64,000 nucleotides of DNA from Clostridium sp. DL-VIII (GTDB taxonomy: Bacteria; Bacillota; Clostridia; Clostridiales; Clostridiaceae), in assembly GCF_000230835.1 (NCBI RefSeq), contig NZ_CM001240.1, positions 3,669,779-3,733,778 on the forward strand, written 5' to 3'. This document shows, one piece after another, positions 24,232-34,610 of this stretch; position 1 is the stretch's first letter; each line of letters starts with the position of its first letter. Both the position numbers and the translations under genes were made by a program. Under the pieces are notes generated by a model. That model searched no databases, had not been told where the DNA came from, and saw only the letters and a program-made list of their open reading frames with translations.

Positions 24232-26724
24232 TTAGATAAATAAATTTAATCCTGAATCATTAGCAGCACCTAGATATGAAGCAACTCCTCCTATTTCAAC
24301 TCCGTCAATAAATTCTTCTTTCTTTATTCCCATTAATTCCATGCTCATAGAGCATGCTACAACATTAACACCCATATCAATTGCATTCTTTATTAATGTT
24401 TCAAGGCTATCAACATTATGTTTTTTCATGATTTGCTTTATCATTGCAGGACCCATTCCCATCATATTCATTTGAGATAATGGTAATTTTCCCGGATGAG
24501 CTGGAAGCATTATATCAAACATTTTTTCCATAGTATCCTTCTTTACATTAGGCTTATTGGGATTTTTCAATATATTAAGCCCCCAGAAGGTAAAGAACAT
24601 TGTAACTTCTTTTCCCATAGATGCAGCCCCTGTAGCTATTATGAATGAGGCTATTGCTTTATCTAAATCTCCACTAAACACAACTAGTGTTGCTCCATTT
24701 TTTTCTATAGATTCTACTTTAAGAGCCTCAGTTTGTAAATTCAATGCTGATGCTTTTCCTTTTTGAATATAAGCCATAAAGGCTTTCTCGCTGCTATTAA
24801 ATTCTGATTTTAATAGAGTATTTCCAGTTGAATCACACCATGATTTTATATCCTTCGTAAATCCAGGATCGCTTGCTTTAACTTCTAAAATATTTCCATC
24901 TTCCATTTTCTTAATTTCTTCAAATACTCTTTTTATTGGACCTGGGCATTGAAGTCCACATGCATTTAAACTTATATTAGCATTTATTTCTGTTACATCT
25001 GAATTTTCTAATTTCATTACAGCTACCTCATCATCTATTTTTCTATTATTTTTATGCTGATTTTCTATACTTTCCTCTGCTCTTTTTACATATAAATAAG
25101 TTTTTACTCCACCGTCTATATTTGTACAGTCAAATCCATTTTGTTCTAAAATTCTGCAGGCAACATATCCTCTAAGTCCAACTTGACAGGTAACATATAA
25201 ACTTTTATTCCTTGGAATTTCATTTATTCTCTTTCTCAATTCTCCAAGTGGAATATGAATAGAATTATCAAATCCACCTGTAACTAACTCAAATTCTTCT
25301 CTTATATCAAGAATTAAGGATTTTTCGGCGTCTAATTTATCAATTTCATGCCATTGAATTGTTTTTGTAAATCCCTCTATAATATTTGAAGCATAGTATC
25401 CAAGCATATTAACTGGATCTTTAGCCGAATTATATGGTGGCGCATAACATGGTTCTATATCTTGTAAATCAAATACAGTAAGTTTTCCTTTAATTGCTGC
25501 TGCTATTACATCAATTCTTTTTTCAACACCATCAAGGCCAACTCCTTGTGCACCAAATATTCGTCCTGATTTTGAATCAAATAGCATTTTAAAGGCTATA
25601 GGGAAAGAACCTGGATAATAGCCAGCATGAGAACCTGGATGAATGTGTATAGCTTCATATTCAATGCCTAATCTTTTCAAAGTCTTTTCGTTATTTCCAG
25701 TTGTTGCTGCTGTATAATCAAATATCTTTGCAACTGATGAACCAAGAGTTCCTCTATATTCAGCTTTTTTGCCACAGATGTTATCTGCTACTATTCGACC
25801 TTGTCTATTAGCTGGCCAGGCTAGAGGAATCATTGTAGGCTTTTCATTTACAAAATCCATAATCTCTACCGCATCACCTAAAGCATAAATATTAGGATCA
25901 GAAGTTTTCATAAATTTATCAACTACAATAGCTCCTCTTTCATTTAATTTCAAATTTGCATCTCCTGCAATTGTTGTTTCAGGTTTCACTCCGATTGATA
26001 ATATTACAATATCAGTTGATACTTCTTTTCCACTATTTAATACTATCTTTCTACCGTTATCTTTAAAACTCTTTACTCCATCATTTAATAGTAGTTCAAC
26101 ACCTTTATCTATTAAATGTTCATGAATGATACTTGCCATTTCAAAATCTAGTGGAGCCATTACTTGGATTCCTGCCTCAACTAATGTTATATTAATTCCT
26201 CGAGCATGAAGATTTTCTGCCATTTCAAGACCGATAAATCCTCCTCCTACTACAGTTGCATGCTTCGGTTTTTTCTTATCAACATATGCTTTAATTTTAT
26301 CGGTGTCAGGTATATTTCTAAGAGTAAATAAATTATCACATTCTCTTATTCCTGATATTTGAGGTTTTATTGGTGCTGCTCCCGGCGATAAAACTAAAAT
26401 ATCATAAGATTCTTCATATTCTTCATTTGTTTTGTGATTCTTAATTTTAACTACTTTATTTTCTTTATCTATATTTAATGCTTCATTAAAATTTCTTATA
26501 TCCAGATTAAATTTTTCACTCATTTCTTCAACTGTCTGTACTATAAGCTTACTTCTATCGTCTATTGTCTCACCGATATAATAAGGAAGACCGCAATTAG
26601 CAAAGGATATATATTCACCTTTTTCAAGCACAATTATTTCAGCTTTTTCATCTAATCTTCTAAGCCTTGCAGCAGTAGACGCACCACCAGCAACTCCACC
26701 AACGATAATTATTTTCTTAGTCAT
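24232..26724 (-). CDS. Four-domain sulfur-metabolism flavoprotein: CoA-disulfide reductase + rhodanese + TusA + DsrE
   Basis: Residues 1-450 are a pyridine-nucleotide-disulfide oxidoreductase with FAD motif VGGVAGGASTAARLRR and the single active-site Cys44 (FANCGLPYY) of CoA-disulfide reductases. About 460-550 is a rhodanese domain with active loop CQVGLRG. About 585-655 is a TusA/SirA sulfur carrier (NACGLQCPGPIKR). About 665-830 is a DsrE/DsrF-like domain (MFFTFWGLNIL and VVACSMSMELMG with a Cys). All domains handle persulfide sulfur, so the protein probably reduces CoA-persulfide or polysulfide and passes sulfur along internal carriers. It stands alone, with AAAGGAG before the ATG. Confidence 0.92.
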   Translation of the reverse strand: MTKKIIIVGGVAGGASTAARLRRLDEKAEIIVLEKGEYISFANCGLPYYIGETIDDRSKLIVQTVEEMSEKFNLDIRNFNEALNIDKENKVVKIKNHKTNEEYEESYDILVLSPGAAPIKPQISGIRECDNLFTLRNIPDTDKIKAYVDKKKPKHATVVGGGFIGLEMAENLHARGINITLVEAGIQVMAPLDFEMASIIHEHLIDKGVELLLNDGVKSFKDNGRKIVLNSGKEVSTDIVILSIGVKPETTIAGDANLKLNERGAIVVDKFMKTSDPNIYALGDAVEIMDFVNEKPTMIPLAWPANRQGRIVADNICGKKAEYRGTLGSSVAKIFDYTAATTGNNEKTLKRLGIEYEAIHIHPGSHAGYYPGSFPIAFKMLFDSKSGRIFGAQGVGLDGVEKRIDVIAAAIKGKLTVFDLQDIEPCYAPPYNSAKDPVNMLGYYASNIIEGFTKTIQWHEIDKLDAEKSLILDIREEFELVTGGFDNSIHIPLGELRKRINEIPRNKSLYVTCQVGLRGYVACRILEQNGFDCTNIDGGVKTYLYVKRAEESIENQHKNNRKIDDEVAVMKLENSDVTEINANISLNACGLQCPGPIKRVFEEIKKMEDGNILEVKASDPGFTKDIKSWCDSTGNTLLKSEFNSSEKAFMAYIQKGKASALNLQTEALKVESIEKNGATLVVFSGDLDKAIASFIIATGAASMGKEVTMFFTFWGLNILKNPNKPNVKKDTMEKMFDIMLPAHPGKLPLSQMNMMGMGPAMIKQIMKKHNVDSLETLIKNAIDMGVNVVACSMSMELMGIKKEEFIDGVEIGGVASYLGAANDSGLNLFI

Positions 26725-27012
26725 AAAATCTCTCCTTTTTTATAATGCATATTTATAAAACATCATGATAATATTTCGATTATTTTCATACTACTGATTG
26801 TTATTTATTTAACTTAATTAGAGTTTATAAAATTATCAGCATAATTGTCTGTGACTTTATCACTAAGTTTAATTACGGAAAGAATTATAAGCGTACACTT
26901 TCAATAAATATTTGAATTAGAATGTAATCCTATAAAAATCTCTGTATTTAGGTTTAAAATTCTTACATTAACAAATACTATTAAATAATTACTATATAAG
27001 GAGGAATGATTT

Positions 27013-27222
27013 ATGCCTAAAACTACTGGTGTAGTCAAATGGTTTGATGCTGAAAGGGGATTTGGTTTTATATCATGCAGCGAAGGAAATGATGTTTTTG
27101 TACATCATTCACAAGTTAAAGAAAAAGGTCCAGATAAAGAGTTACATGAAAATGAAAGTGTAACCTTTGATATTGAAGATGGTAAAAAAGGCCCTATGGC
27201 TACAAATGTTCAAAAATTATAA
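27013..27222 (+). CDS. Cold-shock domain protein, 69 aa
   Basis: A single OB-fold nucleic-acid-binding domain with RNP1 (ERGFGFI) and RNP2 (VFVHHS), starting VVKWFDAERG. It is an RNA chaperone of the CspA/CspB family. The ATG follows AAGGAGG. A fairly long intergenic leader lies upstream, as is common for csp genes, and a terminator follows at 27261. Which csp paralogue it is cannot be told. Confidence 0.95.
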   Translation: MPKTTGVVKWFDAERGFGFISCSEGNDVFVHHSQVKEKGPDKELHENESVTFDIEDGKKGPMATNVQKL

Positions 27223-27260
27223 TATAAGTATAGATTTTTAAATATTCTCTAGACTTTATA

Positions 27261-27302
27261 AATAGAAATGAAGGCTTTAAATATCATATCTTCATTTCTA
27301 TT
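27261..27302 (+). terminator. Terminator of the cold-shock gene
   Basis: A 13-bp stem AATAGAAATGAAG / CTTCATTTCTATT, 38 bases after the stop. Confidence 0.8.
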
Positions 27303-27472
27303 CACATTAAGTAAGTAATATTAAGTATTAATAATTTTTCTGCAAAGACTTTTTAACATAAGTAATATAATTCTTTAGTAGTATAATATTACTATAATAA
27401 AGTAATTAAAAATACTTTCAAGTTAAATGCTATGTCTCAGATTTTATAATATTTAATGAAAGAAGGCTTAAT

Positions 27473-28444
27473 ATGATAATAGTTGCTAAAGATGGTACAG
27501 GACAATTTAATAACATTCAAGCTGCAGTTGATTCTGTTACAAAAGATAGTGCTGAAGAAATTGAAATATATATAAAAAAAGGTGTCTACAAAGAGAAATT
27601 ATGTATTTTAAAACCTTTTATAACCCTCATCGGAGAGGATAAAAATCAAACTATTATAACTTATGATGATTATGCAAAAAAACTATTTCCAAATGGCGAA
27701 GCATATAGGACATTTAATTCTTATACTATCTTCATAGGCACTAAAAATTTTACTGCAAAAAATATAACTTTTGAAAATGCTGCTGGAATTGGTGAAATTG
27801 TTGGGCAAGCCGTAGCTGCATATGTTGAAGGTGATAAAGCAAAATTTAAAAACTGTAGATTCTTAGGAAATCAAGATACTTTATTTACTGGTCCACTTCC
27901 CCCTAAACCAATAGAAGGCAATAACTTTGGTGGACCTATGGATGAAAAAGAACGAATTGTAGGAAGGCAATATTATGAAAATTGCTACATTGAAGGTGAT
28001 ATAGATTTTATATTTGGTTCTGCCATTGCTGTCTTTAATAAATGTGAAATATTCTCAAAAAACAGGGATAGAGATGTTAATGGATATATAACTGCAGCCT
28101 CAACAGTAGAAGGCAAAGAATTTGGTTATGTGTTTATTGATTGCAAATTAACAAGCAATGCAGCTTCTAATACTGTTTATCTAGGAAGGCCTTGGAGAGA
28201 TTTTGCTAAAACTGTATTTATAAATTGCTATATGGAAAATCACATAAAAAAAGAAGGATGGAATAATTGGAACAAGACACTTGCTGAGAAGGAAGCAGTT
28301 TATGCAGAATATAACAGTTATGGACCTGGTGCATCTAATGAAACAAGAATGCCTTGGTCTTATATCTTAAATGAAACTGAAATTAAAAAATATACTATTT
28401 TTAACATACTTAGTGGAAATGATAAATGGAATCCAGAATTATAA
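27473..28444 (+). CDS. Pectinesterase (carbohydrate esterase family 8)
   Basis: Removes methyl esters from pectin. A right-handed beta-helix protein with the family motifs: GQAVAAYVEGDKAKF, the oxyanion Gln and first-Asp region FLGNQDTLFTG (about 140), GDIDFIFGSAIAVF (catalytic Asp, about 183) and LGRPWRDFAKTVF (Arg/Trp, about 243). At 323 residues it lacks a signal peptide, so it is probably intracellular and acts on imported methylated oligogalacturonides. It is monocistronic between two terminators. It indicates a plant-material-degrading lifestyle. Confidence 0.92.
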   Translation: MIIVAKDGTGQFNNIQAAVDSVTKDSAEEIEIYIKKGVYKEKLCILKPFITLIGEDKNQTIITYDDYAKKLFPNGEAYRTFNSYTIFIGTKNFTAKNITFENAAGIGEIVGQAVAAYVEGDKAKFKNCRFLGNQDTLFTGPLPPKPIEGNNFGGPMDEKERIVGRQYYENCYIEGDIDFIFGSAIAVFNKCEIFSKNRDRDVNGYITAASTVEGKEFGYVFIDCKLTSNAASNTVYLGRPWRDFAKTVFINCYMENHIKKEGWNNWNKTLAEKEAVYAEYNSYGPGASNETRMPWSYILNETEIKKYTIFNILSGNDKWNPEL

Positions 28445-28461
28445 TTATCTACTATTTTTAT

Positions 28462-28517
28462 AATTAGGCTTGTGCAATATTTGCACACGTGCACAAAATG
28501 TTATACAAGCCTAAATT
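28462..28517. terminator. Convergent terminator between pectinesterase and YhcH genes
   Basis: Outer arms AATTAGGCTTGT / ACAAGCCTAAATT enclose an inner palindrome TTGCACACGTGCACAA. It lies between the two convergent stop codons. Confidence 0.7.
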
Positions 28518-28519
28518 AA

Positions 28520-29362
<843 letters not shown>

Positions 29363-30229
29363 ATGTTAACATCAGCTAAAGAAATGTTAAACAAAGCAAA
29401 ACAAGGAAAGTATGCAGTTGGTCAATTCAACATAAACAACTTAGAATGGACAAAAGCTGTATTATTAACTGCACAAGAAAACAATTCACCAGTTATTTTA
29501 GGTGTATCTGAAGGTGCAGGAAAATATATGACTGGATATAAGACTGTTGCTGCTATGGTTAAAGCAATGATCGAAGAATTAAATATCACTGTACCAGTTG
29601 CACTACACTTAGATCACGGTAGTTATGAAGGAGCTAAAAAATGTATCGAAGCTGGATTCTCATCAATCATGTTTGATGGATCTCACTATCCAATAGCTGA
29701 AAACATAGAAAAGACTAAAGAATTAGTTGCTATAGCTAATGAAAAAGGACTTTCTTTAGAGGCAGAAGTTGGTTCAATTGGTGGAGAAGAAGATGGAGTT
29801 ATCGGTAAAGGTGAAGTTGCTGATCCAAATGAATGTAAGCAAATTGCTGATTTAGGAGTTACAATGCTTGCTGCTGGAATCGGAAATATCCACGGAAAAT
29901 ATCCAGCTAACTGGACTGGATTAGATTTTGATGCATTAGCTAAAATTGAAAAAGCTGTTGGAACTGATATGCCATTAGTATTACATGGTGGTACTGGAAT
30001 TCCAGAAGATATGATTAAAAAAGCAATTTCTCTTGGTGTTGCTAAAATCAACGTTAACACTGAATGTCAATTATCTTTCCAAGAAGCTACTAGAAAATAC
30101 ATAGAAGCTGGAAAAGATTTAGAAGGAAAAGGCTTTGACCCAAGAAAATTATTGGCACCAGGTTTTGAAGCTATTAAGGCTACAGTTAAAGAAAAAATGC
30201 AATTATTCGGTTCTGTAAACAGAGCATAA
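29363..30229 (+). CDS. fba: Fructose-1,6-bisphosphate aldolase, class II
   Basis: Zinc-dependent glycolytic/gluconeogenic aldolase interconverting FBP with DHAP and GAP. The zinc and substrate motifs are ALHLDHGS (about 82), SIMFDGSHYP (about 105), EAEVGSIGGEEDG (about 132; includes a Zn ligand), GNIHGKYP and LVLHGGTGIP (about 208). Codon use (ATC, AAC, GGT and similar) is noticeably more biased than in the neighbours, as expected for a very highly expressed gene. Start after CGGAGG; monocistronic. Confidence 0.97.
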   Translation: MLTSAKEMLNKAKQGKYAVGQFNINNLEWTKAVLLTAQENNSPVILGVSEGAGKYMTGYKTVAAMVKAMIEELNITVPVALHLDHGSYEGAKKCIEAGFSSIMFDGSHYPIAENIEKTKELVAIANEKGLSLEAEVGSIGGEEDGVIGKGEVADPNECKQIADLGVTMLAAGIGNIHGKYPANWTGLDFDALAKIEKAVGTDMPLVLHGGTGIPEDMIKKAISLGVAKINVNTECQLSFQEATRKYIEAGKDLEGKGFDPRKLLAPGFEAIKATVKEKMQLFGSVNRA

Positions 30230-30244
30230 TTTCATTATTATATT

Positions 30245-30274
30245 AAAAAGGAGCAGTGTATACTGTTCCTTTTT
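30245..30274 (+). terminator. Terminator of fba
   Basis: Stem AAAAAGGAgCAGT / ACTGtTCCTTTTT with a 4-base loop and a T run. Confidence 0.9.
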
Positions 30275-30294
30275 AATATATGTAACTATTAATC

Positions 30295-30678
30295 TTATAA
30301 TGCGAGATAATTCATTTTTCTATTCTCTCCGCTATCTCTAGCTTTCTGCAGTATTTCATTTATTGCTGAACTAAATATTATATTAGAACTGTACACGCTG
30401 GAGGTATTGAAATATTCTAATATCCACATGTTTTTCTTATTATTTAGAAGCTTGCTCAAAGTATTCATAGTTTCTCTAAAAGATAGATTATATTTCCATA
30501 AAAGTTCAACAACATTGTTAAGACGATTACTAATTATCTTAAAATCTAATTCCTTGTCAATTCTTCCAAGTTCAACAATGTATTTTGCATCTTTTAAAAC
30601 TTCTGCAGGCAAAAAGTTGTTATCGTGTTCATTCCTTCTTAAGCTGTCATTCAAGATATTTAAAATATATATAAACAT
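30295..30678 (-). CDS. Hypothetical protein, 127 aa
   Basis: Mostly alpha-helical and soluble, with a leucine-rich middle (FKIISNRLNNVVELLWKYN) that could form a helical bundle or coiled coil. No Cys and no membrane segment. GGAG lies 7 bases before the ATG at 30678. It converges with fba, 20 bases past the fba terminator. I do not recognise a family or motif. Confidence 0.6.
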   Translation of the reverse strand: MFIYILNILNDSLRRNEHDNNFLPAEVLKDAKYIVELGRIDKELDFKIISNRLNNVVELLWKYNLSFRETMNTLSKLLNNKKNMWILEYFNTSSVYSSNIIFSSAINEILQKARDSGENRKMNYLAL

Positions 30679-30905
30679 TTAATTTCTCCTTAAATTATAT
30701 TTCTTTGATATACGTTTACATTAATTATATCACTAAATTTCTACTTAATCTACCCCATTCTACATATTTGTACAATTTTCTTTTTTCTTTATATTATTCT
30801 TATTAAATTATTATTTTATTTAACTTCTTTATAATATAGGAATTATTATTTGCAAATATATACATACTAATATAAGTATTATATTTATATTTTGGAGGTG
30901 CCATA

Positions 30906-32258
30906 ATGAACAATAAATATAATGATTTATTTGATGAACTGGTTAAATCATATTATGAAGATAATTTCGATGAAACTCTTGAGAGAATTATGACATGCCA
31001 TGAAAAATCTCCACAAGAAACTTTTCAGATAATTACGTCTTTATGTGGAGTTGATATGGAGTTTGATAATAATTATTTATATAACTTGAAGAAAGCTATA
31101 ACTGAATATACTGTTAATGTACGATTAATAGAAAAAATTAAAGGCTGCAACATAGAATGCACTAAAGATGAAAATGGCAAGTTTAGTTGCCAAGCAGCCT
31201 GTCCATTTGATGCAATCATGTATGATGACAAACAAAAGAGCACTTTTATCGATTCCGATCGTTGTTTAAGCTGCGGAGTATGTATAGATTCATGCCAGAA
31301 TGGATTAATATTAGATAAAGTATTTTTTCTTCCTGTTTTGGATCTTATTAAGAATAATAAACATGTTTTTGCAGCTGTTGCTCCCGCTATTTCTGGTCAG
31401 TTTGGTGATAGTGTGACAATGGATAAATTAAGAGCAGCATTAATAAAAATAGGATTTACTGATATGTTTGAGGTTGCCTTTGCCGCTGATGCATTATCAA
31501 TAAAGGAAGCTGTTGAATTTGATAGACTTGTAAATAATCCAGATGACTTTATGATAACATCCTGCTGTTGTCCTATATGGATTGGAATGTTAAGAAAAGT
31601 ATACAAAGAACTTGTTCCTAATTTATCTCCTTCTGTCTCTCCTATGGTTGCAGCTGCCCGCATGATAAAAAAATTAGATAACGATGCGAAAGTTGTATTT
31701 ATAGGTCCATGTATTGCAAAAAAAGCTGAGGCGAAAGATAAGGATTTAAATGATGCCGTAGATTTTGTATTAACATTTGAGGAGCTTAATGAAATATTTT
31801 CAGCATTAAAAATTGAACCTGATAAACTGCAAGAAATTCCTTCTATAGAATACGCTTCAAAAGGCGGCCGTTTATATGCACGTAGTGGTGGCGTTTCTAT
31901 TGCAGTTTCTGATGTTATAAAGGAATTTTGTCCTGAAAAATTTGAACACTTTAAGGCTGCTAATGCTTCCGGAGTTAAAGATTGCAAAGAGCTTCTTGAA
32001 AAAGCTTTAAAAGGAGAGCTTGATGCAAATTTCCTTGAAGGTATGGGCTGTATAGGAGGGTGTGTTGGTGGACCTAAGGCAATACTTCCTACAGATTTAG
32101 GTAAAGAAGCCGCTGATAAATATGCTTACAATTCAGCAATAAAAGTCCCTGTTCATAGTAAAGTACTTGATCAAGTTTTGGAAAAGCTTGATATACATTC
32201 ACTAGATGACTTTCATGATAAAGATAAAATAAGTATTTTTGAACGGAAATTTGAATGA
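30906..32258 (+). CDS. Divergent [FeFe]-hydrogenase-like iron-sulfur protein, 450 aa
   Basis: Two ferredoxin-like clusters come first: an unusual CX3CX9CX3C set (Cys81, 85, 95, 99) and a canonical CX2CX2CX3C set (Cys120, 123, 126, 130). The H-cluster domain follows, with all four ligand positions: MITSCCCPIW (218-225; standard TSCCPGW), IGPCIAKKAE (Cys269; standard MPCxxKxxE) and FLEGMGCIGGCVGG (Cys382, 386; standard MACxGGCxxGGG). The variations suggest a sensory, bifurcation-associated or non-classical hydrogenase rather than the main H2-producing HydA. It is monocistronic, with GGAGGTG before the ATG. Confidence 0.85.
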   Translation: MNNKYNDLFDELVKSYYEDNFDETLERIMTCHEKSPQETFQIITSLCGVDMEFDNNYLYNLKKAITEYTVNVRLIEKIKGCNIECTKDENGKFSCQAACPFDAIMYDDKQKSTFIDSDRCLSCGVCIDSCQNGLILDKVFFLPVLDLIKNNKHVFAAVAPAISGQFGDSVTMDKLRAALIKIGFTDMFEVAFAADALSIKEAVEFDRLVNNPDDFMITSCCCPIWIGMLRKVYKELVPNLSPSVSPMVAAARMIKKLDNDAKVVFIGPCIAKKAEAKDKDLNDAVDFVLTFEELNEIFSALKIEPDKLQEIPSIEYASKGGRLYARSGGVSIAVSDVIKEFCPEKFEHFKAANASGVKDCKELLEKALKGELDANFLEGMGCIGGCVGGPKAILPTDLGKEAADKYAYNSAIKVPVHSKVLDQVLEKLDIHSLDDFHDKDKISIFERKFE

Positions 32259-32321
32259 TAATTTTTAACTTGGCATTATTAATTATTACATTTAAACATA
32301 GTTGAAAGTATTTAAATAGAA

Positions 32322-32416
32322 TGGTGCTCCCCATTACTCGTATCAATAAATTTATAAATCGAGTTACAGGGAGCACTCTCCTATTCAGTAAGTTATAATA
32401 GCTTTTTATAACTTAC
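32322..32416. terminator. Two hairpins between convergent genes
   Basis: The first (about 32322-32377) pairs GGTGCTCCC with GGGAGCACT, plus an inner ACTCG/CGAGT, but lacks a T-run. The second (about 32388-32416) pairs GTAAGTTATAA with TTATAACTTAC around 7 bases. They lie between the hydrogenase-like gene and the minus-strand PBP gene; the second is the likelier terminator. Confidence 0.55.
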
Positions 32417-32433
32417 AACTAAAAATTATTTAG

Positions 32434-34470
32434 CTATTTTACAGTTTCTAGTGCTTTTTTTACCTTTGGAACTACATAGTGACTTCCACCCCTATCTTTA
32501 ACGTCTTCTACCATCATTGCAACTAGTAAATTATTAGGCGCCTTATTTGTAGTCATACCTATAAACCAACCTAATTCAGTTCCATTAACATCTGTTTGTG
32601 AAGCTTTAATTTCTGCTGTTCCAGTTTTTCCGGCTATGGTTAACCCGTTTGTATAAGCTCCATGTCCAGTACCAGCAGGATTTTCCACTACTTGTATTAA
32701 ATCTTGAAGTACCAAATCTGATGATTCTTTGGCAACTGCATTCGCTTTCCATATCTTACTTTGTGGATTGCTTTGATATGTTAAATAAGGAGTTAAAATA
32801 TTCCCATCATTCTCAAACATTGTATATAATGACGCTAAATGAACTGGATTAACTAATACTTCTCCTTGTCCATATCCACTATCAGCTAACTGGACTTCTG
32901 ATTTAAAATCTTTATTATCATTTGTAAATTGTGAATTGTATAATGGGAATTCAAACGGAATTTTGTCAGCAAACCCAAAGCTAATCAATTTATTTTTAAA
33001 AGTATCCTTTCCTATATCAAGTGCTGCTTGTGCAAAATAAATATTATCAGAATAAACAAGAGCATTTAGGAGATTAGATGGTCCATTATACGCCTCTACT
33101 CTTGTAACAGAATAACTTCCCCAACTGTTACTTTTTTGCCAGCTTAACCCCTTTATGTTTTTGTCAGCATTTGGATCTATCTTTTTAGTATCAACCCCAA
33201 TAGCTGCTGTAATTGGTTTAAATGAAGAACCAGGAACTAAGGTTGCTTGAAATCTATTGTATAAAGGCTTATTAGGATCATTATTTAAACTGTTCCATTT
33301 ATCATTAGACATACCTAAAGCAAAATCGTTAGGGTTGTAGGACGGAGTACTAACTAAAGCCAGAACTTCACCTGTATTTGGATTCAAAGCTACCGAAGAC
33401 CCTTTATCACTGCCTAGCTGATTATATAAAAGAGTTTCTATATTACTATCAATGGTTAACTTCAGGTCTGTCCCATTTTTAACGTCTTTAGTTATAATAG
33501 TTTTCTTTTTATCTCCTGTACTACTTTGAATATATATTTCTGCACCATCTATTCCTCTAAGAGTGTCTTCAAATGCTTTTTCAATTCCTGCTTTTCCAAT
33601 TAATGAACTTTCAGTATATTGTTCATCTTTGTGCGTCTCTAATTCATCTGAATTTATAGTTTGTACATAACCTGTTAGATGCGCTGCTTGTTCACCTAGA
33701 GGATATACTCTTGAATCCTTATCATTAATCTTTACTCCAGGAATTTTAAGTAAACTTGGAATTCGATCATCACCATAAGGTATGGATTTTATTGGAATAA
33801 ACATATCAGGCTTTACATATGAAGCATTTAATTGCTTGTTTATATAATCTGGAGTTGTTTCTAATAGTTTTGCAATATCATTAACAGACTTGTCTTTATC
33901 ATCGCCTAGATTACCTGGAACAATGCCTACATTAGAAGAGACTGAATCAGTTGCAAGCTTCACGTTATTTCTATCTAAAATATCTCCTCTTTTTGATTTT
34001 ATTGTTTCCACTCTGACTTTATCATTATCAGCTAAATCTGGAAATATCACTTGAGAACCCCACTTTATCATATAATCTTTACCTATATCTTTACTCATGG
34101 TTATACTGTTTGAAAACTCTAGATTTCCACATAAAGTATCCATATTCATTATGTAATTTATGGTTGCCTCAGTGTTACTTTTTTGAACATCTTTAACCTC
34201 TACTTTAATATTACTGGCTTGTATACCTTCATAGATATTTTTATTTCTTGAAACAAAATCATCTTCTGAGATTTTTTGTTTTGTCTCAGCGTCAGTTAAT
34301 TCATACATTTTCTTATAGTCTTTTTGGTTTAGATAATTTATATACTCTGTTAATTTGTCCGTAGGTTTGTGCATATTATTATATACAAAAAAAGCGATTA
34401 CACAAATAATAAATGGAATGACTACAACCGCCGTACCGATAATAACATAAATATTTTTCTTTTTTTCCAT
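32434..34470 (-). CDS. Class B penicillin-binding transpeptidase with MecA_N-type domain
   Basis: Residues 10-29 form the signal anchor. About 35-145 is an NTF2-like MecA_N domain (DKLTEYINYLNQKDYKKMYEL). About 155-320 is the PBP dimerisation domain (KSKRGDILDRNNVKLA). The rest is the D,D-transpeptidase with SxxK in GSSFKPITA (about 411), SxN in YSDNIYFAQ (about 470) and KTG in AGKTGTAEI (about 614). It cross-links peptidoglycan outside the membrane. This architecture is shared with PBP2a and PBP3 of B. subtilis type, which often bind beta-lactams weakly; resistance itself is not inferable. Single gene. Confidence 0.92.
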   Translation of the reverse strand: MEKKKNIYVIIGTAVVVIPFIICVIAFFVYNNMHKPTDKLTEYINYLNQKDYKKMYELTDAETKQKISEDDFVSRNKNIYEGIQASNIKVEVKDVQKSNTEATINYIMNMDTLCGNLEFSNSITMSKDIGKDYMIKWGSQVIFPDLADNDKVRVETIKSKRGDILDRNNVKLATDSVSSNVGIVPGNLGDDKDKSVNDIAKLLETTPDYINKQLNASYVKPDMFIPIKSIPYGDDRIPSLLKIPGVKINDKDSRVYPLGEQAAHLTGYVQTINSDELETHKDEQYTESSLIGKAGIEKAFEDTLRGIDGAEIYIQSSTGDKKKTIITKDVKNGTDLKLTIDSNIETLLYNQLGSDKGSSVALNPNTGEVLALVSTPSYNPNDFALGMSNDKWNSLNNDPNKPLYNRFQATLVPGSSFKPITAAIGVDTKKIDPNADKNIKGLSWQKSNSWGSYSVTRVEAYNGPSNLLNALVYSDNIYFAQAALDIGKDTFKNKLISFGFADKIPFEFPLYNSQFTNDNKDFKSEVQLADSGYGQGEVLVNPVHLASLYTMFENDGNILTPYLTYQSNPQSKIWKANAVAKESSDLVLQDLIQVVENPAGTGHGAYTNGLTIAGKTGTAEIKASQTDVNGTELGWFIGMTTNKAPNNLLVAMMVEDVKDRGGSHYVVPKVKKALETVK

Positions 34471-34560
34471 ATAATCATCCCTTCATGATTTTATCAATTA
34501 AGTAAATTATAACATATGACTTTATATAAAAATACATTTTGATATTGCACGCTACAAATG

Positions 34561-34599
34561 ATTAAAGAGGCTGCACTCTCTTTTAGCAGCCTCTTTAAT
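34561..34599 (-). terminator. Terminator of the glyoxalase gene
   Basis: A 14-bp stem ATTAAAGAGGCTGC / GCAGCCTCTTTAAT with an 11-base loop. Confidence 0.85.
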
Positions 34600-34610
34600 G
34601 TAGATAGTTA

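Noticed and set aside
29686..30060. Minus-strand ORF of 124 codons within fba
   Set aside because: Antisense shadow of a highly codon-biased gene; no ribosome site and no protein-like motif.
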